Under the pieces are notes generated by a model. It searched no databases. It saw only the letters and a program-made list of their open reading frames with translations, and was not told the DNA's origin. This document shows, piece by piece, positions 1 through 9,182 of a stretch of 64,000 nt of DNA (its first letter is position 1; each line of letters begins with the position of its first letter). The position numbers were made by a program, and so were the translations under genes. The DNA comes from Bacteroidales bacterium KHT7 (GTDB lineage: Bacteria; Bacteroidota; Bacteroidia; Bacteroidales; Bacteroidaceae). The stretch lies in assembly GCA_900102385.1 (NCBI GenBank), contig FNBQ01000019.1, positions 1 through 64,000 of the forward strand, in the 5' to 3' direction.

Positions 1-1
1 C

Positions 2-325
2 AAGCGCAAGGCAAGGGAGCGTCTGACATCAGAGAGAGGACTGATGCACAGGTCAAAGCGTCCGATAGAACCGGAAGCCGTCTTCGGACAGATGAAATAC
101 AACATGCAGTACAAGCGCTTCCGTCACTTCGGCAAGGGCAAGGTCACCATGGACTTTGCCTTCTTCGCCATTGCCTTTGACATCAAGAAAATGGCTGCCG
201 TGATGAGAAAACAGGCACAGAACGGTCTCTCAAAGGCTGTTTTTAGACCAATATACCGACTATATAACGCAAAATGCGGCTTCGTGGGTGCTTGTGACAG
301 ATTTTACATCAAAAAAGCGGCATAG
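2..325 (+). CDS. Transposase, IS1182-type, C-terminal part (runs off left edge)
   Basis: The frame is open from base 2 to the TAG at 323-325, so only the C-terminal ~107 residues are seen. The sequence KRKARERLTSERG followed by PIEPEAVFGQMKYN, then FAFFAIAFDIKKM, is typical of the end of IS1182-family DDE transposases; the E of EAVFG would be the last catalytic acid. The ATG at 44 is internal, not a start. Whether the rest of the element is intact cannot be judged here. Family assignment is from recognised motifs. Confidence 0.75.
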   Translation, partial: KRKARERLTSERGLMHRSKRPIEPEAVFGQMKYNMQYKRFRHFGKGKVTMDFAFFAIAFDIKKMAAVMRKQAQNGLSKAVFRPIYRLYNAKCGFVGACDRFYIKKAA

Positions 326-366
326 AAAGAATCTTTCCACGCCGTGCCTGTAAAAAAAACAAATAA

Positions 367-400
367 GAGGATGTGCCTATTTTGACACACCCTCATTTTT
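367..400 (+). terminator. Imperfect palindrome plus T-run after the transposase
   Basis: GAGGATGTG (367-375) and CACACCCTC (386-394) pair with one G-T mismatch and are followed by ATTTTT. It can act as a terminator. Its place just after the transposase means it may also be, or overlap, the right terminal repeat of the insertion sequence. Confidence 0.5.
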
Positions 401-407
401 CTATCTG

Positions 408-923
408 TCAAAAAACATAGCCAACGCTGAACATCAATCTGCAAAAATCCTTTTGCGTGATATTGTACTGCGCCGAAAGGTTGAGATGTCTGAAAAACTC
501 AGCACCAATTTGCGGAGCAACGACAAAATGGGTTTCACATCCTTCATTAAAAACGCCCGCATCCATGTTGTCGGCAGAGATTCCTGCACCCAAGCCGGCA
601 TAGAACGATGACTTTTCAGACATCGGGAAATTGTAGTTCAACGACGGTATGAGCGACAATGACCTTCCGTTGAATGGCGAATTGGCATACTGATTCATCA
701 CAACCGTATAACTTTCGTAACTCAGTCTGAGTTTAACGCTCAACGGACTTTCCGAAAAATTGCGAGTGCCATTAAAGTATATTCCGACGCGATTTTCTTT
801 GTTGGCATCTTCGCCAAAGCCAAGCGGATAGTTGATTCCAACTTCAAACTGAACTTTTTTCTTCTGAGCAAATGTGAATGAACAAATGCCCAATGCTAAA
901 ACTGATAAGATGATTTTCTTCAT
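408..923 (-). CDS. Small outer-membrane beta-barrel protein
   Basis: 171 residues from the ATG at 921-923; a longer in-frame reading upstream is rejected because this start gives a clean signal peptide (MKKIILSVLALG...TFAQ). The mature part alternates hydrophobic and polar residues in short strands (VQFEVGINYPLG, SLIPSLNYNF, FYAGLGAGI, VVAPQIGAEF) and ends in a terminal Phe (SVGYVF), as expected for an 8-strand porin-like barrel inserted by BAM. Specific function unknown. It is expressed alone from a promoter at 950-979 inside the end of the upstream helicase unit. Confidence 0.7.
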   Translation of the reverse strand: MKKIILSVLALGICSFTFAQKKKVQFEVGINYPLGFGEDANKENRVGIYFNGTRNFSESPLSVKLRLSYESYTVVMNQYANSPFNGRSLSLIPSLNYNFPMSEKSSFYAGLGAGISADNMDAGVFNEGCETHFVVAPQIGAEFFRHLNLSAQYNITQKDFCRLMFSVGYVF

Positions 924-949
924 TATTGTACTTTTTTGTTTTTCCGTTG

Positions 950-979
950 CAAAAGTACAGTTTTTTTTATAAAAACAAA
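950..979 (-). promoter_or_regulatory. Bacteroidetes-type promoter for the barrel protein
   Basis: On the minus strand TACTTTTG (950-957) matches the -7 consensus TAnnTTTG, and TTTG (976-979) lies 18 bases upstream as the -33 element. It overlaps the T-run of the terminator of the preceding minus-strand operon. Confidence 0.6.
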
Positions 980-1018
980 AAATGCGCCGCATATACAACA
1001 AATTATGCAGCGCATTTT
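972..1018 (-). terminator. Terminator of the AddAB-like operon
   Basis: Reading the minus strand, AAAATGCGC.GCATA (1018-1004) pairs with TATGC.GCGCATTTT (993-979) with one mismatch and is followed by TTTTTTGTTTTTAT. It lies four bases after the stop of the AddB-like gene. Confidence 0.75.
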
Positions 1019-1022
1019 TCTA

Positions 1023-3977
1023 TCATCTATTACAAAGCATCTTGAAATCGCAGTTTTTGCAATGGTCTTCGTTGTCGGTCTGAGAGAACGGTACGTTCTG
1101 GTCGAAAATCTCTTCCAAAACCGAATTCAGGCGGTCGGAAAACTCTTCGGAATAGGCAGAGATGTCGTAAATCGGTTCTTTGTCCATCTTCAGAATCTCG
1201 TCGTAGTCGCCGCCGGCTCTCTGAATGTAGAGCAACGCCGGAGCAACAGGGAATCCGTTTGGATTGTGTTCCTTGCTGTCCTTCACGAAGTTGCAATACA
1301 AGAATGTCTGCAAGAAGTAATAAGGACGGTCTTTCTTACCCACGAAAATATTCTCGACAGACGTGGTTTTCTGTTCATTTCCGCCGCCGGTTTTGTAATC
1401 TACAATCCTTATCAGAGTCTTGCCGGGCTGCAAAGGATGCGCAATCTCGTCCATACGGTCTACAATTCCGCCAAGACTGCTGTGGACATTTCCGTTTACA
1501 GTCTTAATCTGAATTTCTCCGCCCACTTCAAACTCCTGACCTCTGATTCTGAAAGGCGTAAGCTTGATGTCGTGCTCAAGCAGTCGCCTTACATATTTTA
1601 TTATCACCTCGCGGTTTATAAGTTGAACGCCGTTGTATTCAATCTTGCTGTCGTCATCGTCTTTCAGTTTGAAGAATTCTTTTCTGAAAGCCTTGTCAAC
1701 CGCATCGGGAATTAGCAGGGGATGGTCGAGATAACGCCTCAAATCCGATTCCTCTACGACATCCTTTCTCTGGCTTATCTCGCCGTAGATATGTTCCGCC
1801 ACCGCATGGAATATTGTTCCGAACGTTGGAGCGTCAATCTCGGTTGTTACCTCATCGCGCTCACGAAGTCCCACAACATATTTGAAATAGAACTCCAGAC
1901 GGCAGTTTATGTAGACATTTATTGCCGACGGCGAGAAGAGGAATTTCCGTTGCTTCTTCTTATTGTAATCCGAGCGGACATCGTATCTCTGAACAAGGAG
2001 ATGCATTATCTCGTCAGATTTCTTTACAGATATCTCCTTCGTCTCCTGCATATTCACATCAGCCTGAAGCGTTTTATGCTCAACCGGAATGCCTGTTTCT
2101 ACGGCATACTGCAAGATGAAACGGCTCGGCTCGCCGATGTTCATCCCGTCGGTCGACGAATTGTACATCAGCGTGATGTGCTCGCTTCGCTGCATCAGAC
2201 GGTAGAAATAGTAGGCATAGACAGCCACCTTTCGCTCGATGGTTGTAAGCCCGAAATAACTTCGCAAAGAGTACGGAATGAACGAAGCCTGATTTACCGA
2301 CTTTGGCAGTTTGCCTTCGTTTACCGAAAGCATTACGAGGTTGCGGAAGTCGAGGTTTCGGGTTTCAAGAACGCCCATAACCTGAAGTCCAATGGCAGGC
2401 TCGCCGTGGAACGGAATAGACGAGGTTCGCATAACCTGGTCGAGCAGTTTGAAGAGCGTTACGGGCATTATGTCGAGTTCGCCATTATCGAACAGCGTGA
2501 TGAAGCGGTTCAACATCGTGTAGCCCTGAAAAAGCGACTCGGCATAGAGTTGTGCAAAAGCATCTTTCGTGTTGTTGCCGCCGTTTTTGCGGTAGTGAAG
2601 CGCAACTTTCTCAATCATCGTGCGCAGATATACAAGCAGATTCTTGTTGCCGTTCTGAGGCTCAAAAACGCTCGTCAGATAATCGTCGCCATTAATCTGG
2701 AGTTCAGACGGATAAGGCATAAAGCGATTGTTGCGTTCGAGGTTCTTCTCTAACTTACGCGCATTTTCCGACAGCATTACCGAATAAGGATGGCGTAGCA
2801 GCTCGCCCACATAATCGTAGCGATAGAAGCCGTCGCTACGCGAATATCCGTTAAGTTGGAGTTGTACAAGTTGCGTAATGAAGTTGTAGACAGGCGTTTC
2901 GGAGAACGGGAATCCCATCGTGACATTAACGTTCTTTATCGTGTCGTCGGGCAAAGAATGAAGAACGGACTCGAGCAGACACTCGTTGCAGAGCACAACG
3001 GCGGTCTCGCTCTCGCGGTCGCCAGCCTTCACTTCGCGGCGGAGCCATTCGGGCAGGAAGCGAGCCTGAGCCGTCTCGGTAGATGCCGAAATGACCTCAA
3101 CCCGTCGGTTCTCCTTCTTCTGAAGATTGTTGTATATTCCGCCGTCCTTCAGTTCGTTCGGAAAATCCTGAAGATTCTTGGCGAGGAACGTTCCGGCTTC
3201 GTTGTTCATCTTTCCGGCCGACTTGACGTAGTATGTGTCGTAATCCCAGTAGAAAAAGGCTTTTTCGGCTTTCAGAAGTTTCGAGAAGACGGTATGCTCA
3301 ACCTTGTCGAGCACGTTGAAGCCGACGAAGACGTACTTGTCGTACTTGAAGTTTTCGACATCGAGATTCTCGGCCACCTCGCGATACATCGCGCCCTCGT
3401 AGGCATAGTTCATCTGCCTGAGTTCGTCGTTGTACCTGTGATAAATCTTGTCGAGAATGCTCCAAAGTTGCATGAACTTCTCTTTCAGCGCGGTTTTGCG
3501 TTCCAGAGAGAAATTCTGGAAGAAATGCGCTATCGCCTCTTCCTGCTCGGGCGTGATGAAGTCGTAGTCGTCGTAGTCGCGCAAATCCTTTGCGTTGGCA
3601 AACAAGGCATCTGCCTGAGCCATGTTCTTGTCAACATCTTCGAAATCGTTTATCAGAATCTCGCCCCAAGGATAGAACTGGTCGAGCGATTCGATTTCGG
3701 CCTGCGGATTTTCGGCTTTCACCACATCGCAATACACTTTGTAAAGTATGCATACGAGTTCGATTTTGTCGGGCACGACGAGGCTTGAATTGTCTCTGAA
3801 CAAATCGCTTATGGCGATGTATTTAGGTGCCCACACAGGTCCGTCGGCTATGTTTACCAGATATTCGTTGAAGAACAGTCCGGCGCGTTTGTTAGGGAAA
3901 ACTACGGCAACGCGTGCCATGTCGTTTCCGTATTTATTGTAGATATCCTCTGCTACGATTTTCAGGAAAGGAGTCAT
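1023..3977 (-). CDS. AddB/RexB-like subunit of a helicase-nuclease, PD-(D/E)XK family
   Basis: 984 residues from the ATG at 3975-3977; a TTG nine bases upstream would overlap the previous gene and is less likely. Together with the AddA-like protein it should process double-strand DNA ends for RecA-dependent recombination. The nuclease domain is C-terminal: IVDYKTGG carries the D...K of the PD-(D/E)XK site, a Cys lies in INCRLEFYF (about residue 700), and the protein ends with CKNCDFKMLC (C-x2-C-x5-C). These four Cys match the 4Fe-4S staple of AddB nuclease domains. The N-terminus (VVFPNKRAGLFF) lacks the GKS/T of a Walker A motif. The start is one base after the AddA-like stop, so the two are probably translationally coupled. 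Confidence 0.8.
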   Translation of the reverse strand: MTPFLKIVAEDIYNKYGNDMARVAVVFPNKRAGLFFNEYLVNIADGPVWAPKYIAISDLFRDNSSLVVPDKIELVCILYKVYCDVVKAENPQAEIESLDQFYPWGEILINDFEDVDKNMAQADALFANAKDLRDYDDYDFITPEQEEAIAHFFQNFSLERKTALKEKFMQLWSILDKIYHRYNDELRQMNYAYEGAMYREVAENLDVENFKYDKYVFVGFNVLDKVEHTVFSKLLKAEKAFFYWDYDTYYVKSAGKMNNEAGTFLAKNLQDFPNELKDGGIYNNLQKKENRRVEVISASTETAQARFLPEWLRREVKAGDRESETAVVLCNECLLESVLHSLPDDTIKNVNVTMGFPFSETPVYNFITQLVQLQLNGYSRSDGFYRYDYVGELLRHPYSVMLSENARKLEKNLERNNRFMPYPSELQINGDDYLTSVFEPQNGNKNLLVYLRTMIEKVALHYRKNGGNNTKDAFAQLYAESLFQGYTMLNRFITLFDNGELDIMPVTLFKLLDQVMRTSSIPFHGEPAIGLQVMGVLETRNLDFRNLVMLSVNEGKLPKSVNQASFIPYSLRSYFGLTTIERKVAVYAYYFYRLMQRSEHITLMYNSSTDGMNIGEPSRFILQYAVETGIPVEHKTLQADVNMQETKEISVKKSDEIMHLLVQRYDVRSDYNKKKQRKFLFSPSAINVYINCRLEFYFKYVVGLRERDEVTTEIDAPTFGTIFHAVAEHIYGEISQRKDVVEESDLRRYLDHPLLIPDAVDKAFRKEFFKLKDDDDSKIEYNGVQLINREVIIKYVRRLLEHDIKLTPFRIRGQEFEVGGEIQIKTVNGNVHSSLGGIVDRMDEIAHPLQPGKTLIRIVDYKTGGGNEQKTTSVENIFVGKKDRPYYFLQTFLYCNFVKDSKEHNPNGFPVAPALLYIQRAGGDYDEILKMDKEPIYDISAYSEEFSDRLNSVLEEIFDQNVPFSQTDNEDHCKNCDFKMLCNR

Positions 3978-3978
3978 A

Positions 3979-6900
3979 TCAGTCAACTTTTACAACCTTG
4001 TTGGTATAGCCATACCAAAGGTAACATTTAACATTTTTCTTGCCCATTCTCTCAAGCAGGCTGCGATATAGCCGTACCTGCTCTTCGTGCTCGTTCTGAT
4101 GCTTCTGGCTTGCGAACTTGAAATCGACCACAACCACCTCGTCGTCTTTCATCATTACGCGGTCGGGGCGATTCTGCCGTGCCAGTCCGTCGGCATCCTT
4201 AGTCAGAATTGTACATTCTTTGTAGAGTGTCCAGCTTCCGTCGAACCAGCCTTGCACATCGGGATTCTGCATAACCTTGCCAATTACCGATTCCATGCGG
4301 TTGCGCTCCTTGTCGCTCGCTATGATGCCTTCGGTCTGCATCTGTGCAAGCAGAGCCGAAACGTCGTCGGCCGTCTCGATATTCTCCATAATGTAGTGCA
4401 GAAGGCTTCCTTCGCGAATGTATTCGTCTTGCTTGGCTGACTCTTCGTCTATGTCGTTCACAAACTCTACCGATTTGTTTGACTGGCGGAAATCTATCGG
4501 ATTTCTGAAGATTTCCATCTTCAAACCTACTTCAGACGGCTGCGGCGACAGCGGATTCTCGTCCTCCTCTCCGCCCTGCTTCTCGGCTGGCGACAGTACG
4601 ATGCTTCCGATTGTGAAGAACACGTCTTCTTTTTCTTTCTTTTCTTCCGATGCCTCCGGGTTGAGATGCCTAATCAGAAGAGAAGCCACATTCTCGCCCT
4701 TAGCCTCGCGGTTTCCCCACACAATCAGGTTGCATTTTGGACGCGTAAAGGCAACGTAGAGTTCGTTAAGCGCATCGACATATTCGAGCAGGGTTTCTTG
4801 CTTATAACTCTCGGTGTACGATGAGTTTTTCATGCTCTTCGAGTACGATACCGGTACGAGCGGCAATCTGCCGAAAGGCTCATCGTCGGTGCTGCACCAC
4901 AGCAGTTTGGCTCTCGTTCCGCTTGTAATCATCTCCCACTCGCAATAAGGAATGAGAACCGTGTGGAACTGCAATCCCTTCGACTTGTGAATGGACATTA
5001 TTCTGATTCCGTTAATCTTTCCCGACGGAACGGCTGAGGTACACAGTTTTTCGTTCCAATATTCGAGGAACAGCGTGATGTCCGACGAACTGTCCTGAAG
5101 ATAGTCGCGCACCTTGTCAAGGAATGACAGGATGTAGCCTTCCTGCTCGTCAATCTTCTCGAGTTCGAAAACCTGATACAGATTTTCAACCAGCTCGTAG
5201 AGCGGCATCATAGCCAGCGTGTCTCTTCCGTCGGCATAATCCTTCGGAAGATATTGCATGTCTACCACGCCGTGGCGGCAGAACGCCTCGAACGGCATCT
5301 CGTTCTTGCGCACATGCTTCTGATAGTTGTATGCCAAAAATGCCAGCGACAGATTGTCGTCGGGCTTGGCTATACCCTGCAACGCGTTTACGATGATGCC
5401 CACCGCAACTGATGCCTGCAACTGAAATGCCTCGTCCGACACGATTGGCACATCGGGCATATTCTCGGCAAAATATTTTGCTATCGTCGGAACGTACTTG
5501 TTTTTTCTTACCAGAATTGTAATGTCCGATAGGTTTACGCCCTTTGCGGTGAGTTCCTCAACCTTGCTCTTCATATCGGCAAGCATTCGGGATTCGCTCG
5601 AGTTTTCGTCGGTCTTGCAAAGGAAGTTCAGCGATACGAATCCCTCGTCGGTCTTCTTCGTTATTTTCTGCGTAACGTTTTCGGGCGAGTAAGCCTGAGC
5701 AAGCTGCTCGCTCTCCTCGCCAAACTCTTCCTTGAAATCGGCATTCAGCAACTTGGCAAGAGCCACGAAAAGATTGTTGTTGAAATCTACAATCCTTCCG
5801 CTGCTTCGGTAGTTCTCGCTTAGCGAGCGTTGGTTCACGCCGTAGTATTTTATCTCGCGGTTCAGGTTCTGCAAAATTCGCCAGTCGCCGTTTCGCCATC
5901 GGTAGATGCTCTGCTTCTCATCGCCCACAATCAGACTGTTCTTGCCCTGCGCCAGACATTCCATAAGCAGGTTGTAGAAGTTTGTCCATTGCATACGCGA
6001 TGTGTCCTGAAACTCGTCAATCATTATGTGCTGAAGCATGGCTCCCATCTTCTCGAACACAAACGAGGCATCGTCTTGCTGAACGACGCTGCGCAGAAGG
6101 TTCGGCGTTTCGGACAGAAGGAAGCGGTTCTCGTCGGTATTTATCTGATGAACGTAATCGTCGACCTTGTTGAGAAGTCGCAGGCTGAACAGTTTTTCTT
6201 CAGACAGAAGTGCCGTCTGATAGTCTTTCTCGCCTTCGATGCGGCGCGTCTCAGTCTCGGCAAGAAGCGGACCAAACTCGTTTTCGGCAAGCGACTGAAG
6301 CCCAGGATTTTTCTTTATCTCGGTCTTGGCAAACATGGTTGCCGGTTCTTCGAGTGCTTTCTGCACATAGCTGTTGCAGATGTCAACAAAGCAGTCGCGC
6401 TTTATCTTCTGAAAATATCCGGCAACGCCGCTGCTCTTGCGCGAGAAGTTATCAACCGTGAGTCCATAACTCTCTGCCAAGGCGAAGAAGCGGTCGGCAC
6501 ATTCGTTCAGAGCCTTTGAATAGGCTCTCTTCATGTTTTGCAGAGCCTCGCGATACTCGTTTATCAGTTTCGGATTCTCTGCCATCATTCTGCGCAGTTC
6601 TGCTCCACGCTCTATGTAATCCTCGTCGAAGATGTTGCTGGCAAACGATTTCAACTGCTTGGTAATGTTCCAGTTCCGGTTCTCGTCCATATTCTTCTCG
6701 ATGAACTCGATAATCCATTTCAGTTCCATCGATGTTGGGGTGAGCCGTTCAAGAAGTTGGTCTACGGCGCGGTCGCGCACCTCGTCTTGTCCGAGGTCTA
6801 CCTTCAGATTCGGCGACAAGTCGAGTTCGCGCGCCAGATTCTTCAGCACCGACTGGAAGAACGAGTCGATTGTCTCAACGCGGAAGTGCGAATAGTCGTG

Positions 6901-7197
6901 CAGAATGTTGGCGAGGGCAAAACGTGCGTTCCGCCTTATAACCTCATCGTCAAGCCCTGTCTTTTCCTTCAGTTTCCTGAAATAACTTTCTGATGAGGCA
7001 AGCGAATGTCCCACTCCGTAAAGTTGTTGCAAGATTCTGTCTTTCATCTCGGCGGTAGCCTTGTTTGTGAAGGTTACAGCCAGAATTGAGCGATATGCGC
7101 CTGGATCCTCGATAAGTAGCGAGATGTACTCTACCGCCAGCGTGAAAGTTTTGCCGGCGCCTGCCGAGGCTCGATATACTGTGAGTCCGTTTTCCAT
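3979..7197 (-). CDS. AddA-like UvrD/Rep-family helicase-nuclease
   Basis: 1072 residues. Helicase superfamily 1A motifs appear in order: Walker A ASAGAGKT (residues 10-17), Walker B MIDEFQDTS near 390, GDEKQSIYRWRNGD, MSIHKSKGLQF and LYVAFTRPK. The C-terminus has a second nuclease domain (VVVVDFKFAS, then EQVRLYRSLLE), the AddA arrangement. It would unwind duplex DNA from ends and cut the strands, working with the AddB-like protein encoded next. A minus-strand -7 element lies 22 bases upstream of the ATG. The pair forms a two-gene operon ending at the hairpin at 979-1018. The family is clear; the addA name is by analogy. Confidence 0.85.
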   Translation of the reverse strand: MENGLTVYRASAGAGKTFTLAVEYISLLIEDPGAYRSILAVTFTNKATAEMKDRILQQLYGVGHSLASSESYFRKLKEKTGLDDEVIRRNARFALANILHDYSHFRVETIDSFFQSVLKNLARELDLSPNLKVDLGQDEVRDRAVDQLLERLTPTSMELKWIIEFIEKNMDENRNWNITKQLKSFASNIFDEDYIERGAELRRMMAENPKLINEYREALQNMKRAYSKALNECADRFFALAESYGLTVDNFSRKSSGVAGYFQKIKRDCFVDICNSYVQKALEEPATMFAKTEIKKNPGLQSLAENEFGPLLAETETRRIEGEKDYQTALLSEEKLFSLRLLNKVDDYVHQINTDENRFLLSETPNLLRSVVQQDDASFVFEKMGAMLQHIMIDEFQDTSRMQWTNFYNLLMECLAQGKNSLIVGDEKQSIYRWRNGDWRILQNLNREIKYYGVNQRSLSENYRSSGRIVDFNNNLFVALAKLLNADFKEEFGEESEQLAQAYSPENVTQKITKKTDEGFVSLNFLCKTDENSSESRMLADMKSKVEELTAKGVNLSDITILVRKNKYVPTIAKYFAENMPDVPIVSDEAFQLQASVAVGIIVNALQGIAKPDDNLSLAFLAYNYQKHVRKNEMPFEAFCRHGVVDMQYLPKDYADGRDTLAMMPLYELVENLYQVFELEKIDEQEGYILSFLDKVRDYLQDSSSDITLFLEYWNEKLCTSAVPSGKINGIRIMSIHKSKGLQFHTVLIPYCEWEMITSGTRAKLLWCSTDDEPFGRLPLVPVSYSKSMKNSSYTESYKQETLLEYVDALNELYVAFTRPKCNLIVWGNREAKGENVASLLIRHLNPEASEEKKEKEDVFFTIGSIVLSPAEKQGGEEDENPLSPQPSEVGLKMEIFRNPIDFRQSNKSVEFVNDIDEESAKQDEYIREGSLLHYIMENIETADDVSALLAQMQTEGIIASDKERNRMESVIGKVMQNPDVQGWFDGSWTLYKECTILTKDADGLARQNRPDRVMMKDDEVVVVDFKFASQKHQNEHEEQVRLYRSLLERMGKKNVKCYLWYGYTNKVVKVD

Positions 7198-7218
7198 GAG
7201 TTATATATTTTCGGGATA

Positions 7219-7226
7219 CAAATATA
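7219..7226 (-). promoter_or_regulatory. -7 element upstream of the AddA-like gene
   Basis: The minus strand reads TATATTTG, an exact match to TAnnTTTG, 22 bases before the ATG at 7197. No clear -33 TTTG was found. Confidence 0.45.
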
Positions 7227-7344
7227 AGTTTTTTCCGCTACGCGACAGCACTCGCCCGTGATATTTTTCTGCCATCGGGAAAAGGCACGAAGTGTAAGGC
7301 GCACTCCACTAAGCAACTGCAAGGCAAGAAAAAAAACAAAATTC

Positions 7345-7375
7345 TTGCAATTTTAAGAATGATTAACTATTTTTG
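7345..7375 (+). promoter_or_regulatory. Bacteroidetes-type promoter of the sppA-lpxK operon
   Basis: TTG at 7345-7347, 20 bases, then TATTTTTG at 7368-7375. It fits the TTTG/TAnnTTTG arrangement and lies 25 bases before the sppA ATG. Confidence 0.6.
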
Positions 7376-7399
7376 TCAATTCTTAACTATAAAATTAAA

Positions 7400-9172
7400 A
7401 TGAAACAATTTGTAAAGTACGTTTTGGCTACCATCACAGGACTTGCTATAATGTCGGTTCTGGGATTTATCTTATTCTTCGTCTTTTTGGGTGCAATGGC
7501 ATCACAGTCTACCGTGAACGTAAAGGACAACAGCGTTCTTGTGCTCAAAATGGACGGTATCCTTCAAGAAAGATCAAACGAAGGCTCTCTTCAAGCCTTG
7601 TATGCCAAGTTATCATCGGCAGACAAGTCGCTGAGCCTCGAAAATGTATTGTCAGCCATCGAAAAGGCTAAGGACGACGACAACATAAAGGGAATCTACA
7701 TCGAGGCTGGCGCGCTATCTGCCGCTCCGGCATCGCTTCAGGCTATTCACAATGCCCTGAAGGATTTCAGAAAGAAGGGCAAGTTCATCATCAGTTACGG
7801 CGATGTGTACACTCAAGGATGCTACTATCTGGCATCAACATCAAACGAGATTATACTGAACCCTTCGGGCGAGATAAACTGGATTGGTATGGCATCAACT
7901 CCATACTATCTGAAGGATTTCTTCGAGAAGATTGGCGTGGGCGTTCAGATTGTAAAGGTCGGAAAGTACAAGAGTGCTACCGAAATGTTCTCTGAGACTC
8001 ACATGAGCGATGCCAACCGCGAACAGGTTAACGCCTATCTCACAAGCATCTGGAAGCAGATTAAGAACGATGTGGCTGCAAACCGAAAGATAAGCGCAGA
8101 CTCGCTCGATGTATATGCCGACAGAGGTATGGTATTCATGGGAGCCGAGGGCTTCAAGAAAAACAAGATGGTTGACAAGATTGCATACAGCGAGGGTGTC
8201 AAGGAATCAATCAAAAAGCAGATGAAACTTGGCAAGGACGATGACTACAATACAATATCGCTTGCCGAATATTCTGAAGTGAACAGCAACATTCCAAAGG
8301 ACAAGAGCGGTAACATCGTAGCCGTTTACTATGCCTGCGGAGAAATATCCGACATAAGCAACAACACGGGCGAAAGCGAGATTGTTGGCAGAAAGGTGTG
8401 CGACGACCTTGACAAACTTGCCAAGAACGAGGATGTGAAGGCGGTTGTGCTAAGAGTAAACTCTCCGGGCGGAAGCGCATACGCATCTGAGCAGATATGG
8501 CATCACGTTATGCTGCTAAAGGAGAAGAAGCCAGTTGTAGTATCTATGGGCGACTATGCAGCATCGGGCGGATATTACATAAGTTGCGGAGCCGACTATA
8601 TCGTTGCCGAGCCTACCACAATAACAGGCTCTATCGGTATCTTCGGAGTTCTTCTAAACTACGAGGAACTTGCAAACAACAAACTCGGCATCCACTTCGA
8701 CAGCGAAAAGACTAACAAATATGCCGACATGGGCACGGGCGCAAGAAAGTTCAACGAGGATGAACTCGGACTTCTGCAAAACTACATCAACCGTGGATAC
8801 GACCTCTTCCTTACCCGATGCGCTAACGGCAGAAAGAAGACAAAGGAGCAGATTCACGAGATTGCGCAGGGTCGCGTATGGACAGGCGTAGACGGCAAGA
8901 AGATTGGCATCGTTGATGAACTCGGCGGTCTTCAGAAGGCTATCGAGATTGCTGCCAAGCGAGGAAAGGTTAAGGAATACACAACCGTTAGCTACCCTAC
9001 TCCGCCATCATTCTTCGACAGTCTGCTCGAGGACAAGACCGACTCGTATGCCGACACAAAACTGCGCGAGACTTTTGGCAACATGTACGACATTGTGAAG
9101 GAAGCACAGAAGTACACCAAGGCTAACCAGATTCAGGCACGTATTCCGTACAGACTTAACCTAAACCTTTAA
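7400..9172 (+). CDS. sppA: Signal peptide peptidase SppA (protease IV), 67K type
   Basis: 590 residues from the ATG at 7400; an in-frame TTG at 7373 lies inside the promoter. The protein has one N-terminal membrane helix (about residues 10-35) and two tandem S49/crotonase-like halves. The catalytic lysine is expected in GKYKSATEMF (Lys191) and the serine in YAASGGYYI (Ser389), the two-halves Lys-Ser dyad of E. coli SppA. It degrades cleaved signal peptides in the inner membrane. First gene of an operon with lpxK, a purine nucleoside phosphorylase and thiL; lpxK starts 10 bases later. Confidence 0.92.
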   Translation: MKQFVKYVLATITGLAIMSVLGFILFFVFLGAMASQSTVNVKDNSVLVLKMDGILQERSNEGSLQALYAKLSSADKSLSLENVLSAIEKAKDDDNIKGIYIEAGALSAAPASLQAIHNALKDFRKKGKFIISYGDVYTQGCYYLASTSNEIILNPSGEINWIGMASTPYYLKDFFEKIGVGVQIVKVGKYKSATEMFSETHMSDANREQVNAYLTSIWKQIKNDVAANRKISADSLDVYADRGMVFMGAEGFKKNKMVDKIAYSEGVKESIKKQMKLGKDDDYNTISLAEYSEVNSNIPKDKSGNIVAVYYACGEISDISNNTGESEIVGRKVCDDLDKLAKNEDVKAVVLRVNSPGGSAYASEQIWHHVMLLKEKKPVVVSMGDYAASGGYYISCGADYIVAEPTTITGSIGIFGVLLNYEELANNKLGIHFDSEKTNKYADMGTGARKFNEDELGLLQNYINRGYDLFLTRCANGRKKTKEQIHEIAQGRVWTGVDGKKIGIVDELGGLQKAIEIAAKRGKVKEYTTVSYPTPPSFFDSLLEDKTDSYADTKLRETFGNMYDIVKEAQKYTKANQIQARIPYRLNLNL

Positions 9173-9182
9173 CAGAACAACG

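Noticed and set aside
936-3788. Long plus-strand open frames (e.g. 936-1715, 1722-2753, 2856-3788)
   Set aside because: They are antisense to the AddB-like gene, which has recognisable motifs; their sequences look like no protein family.
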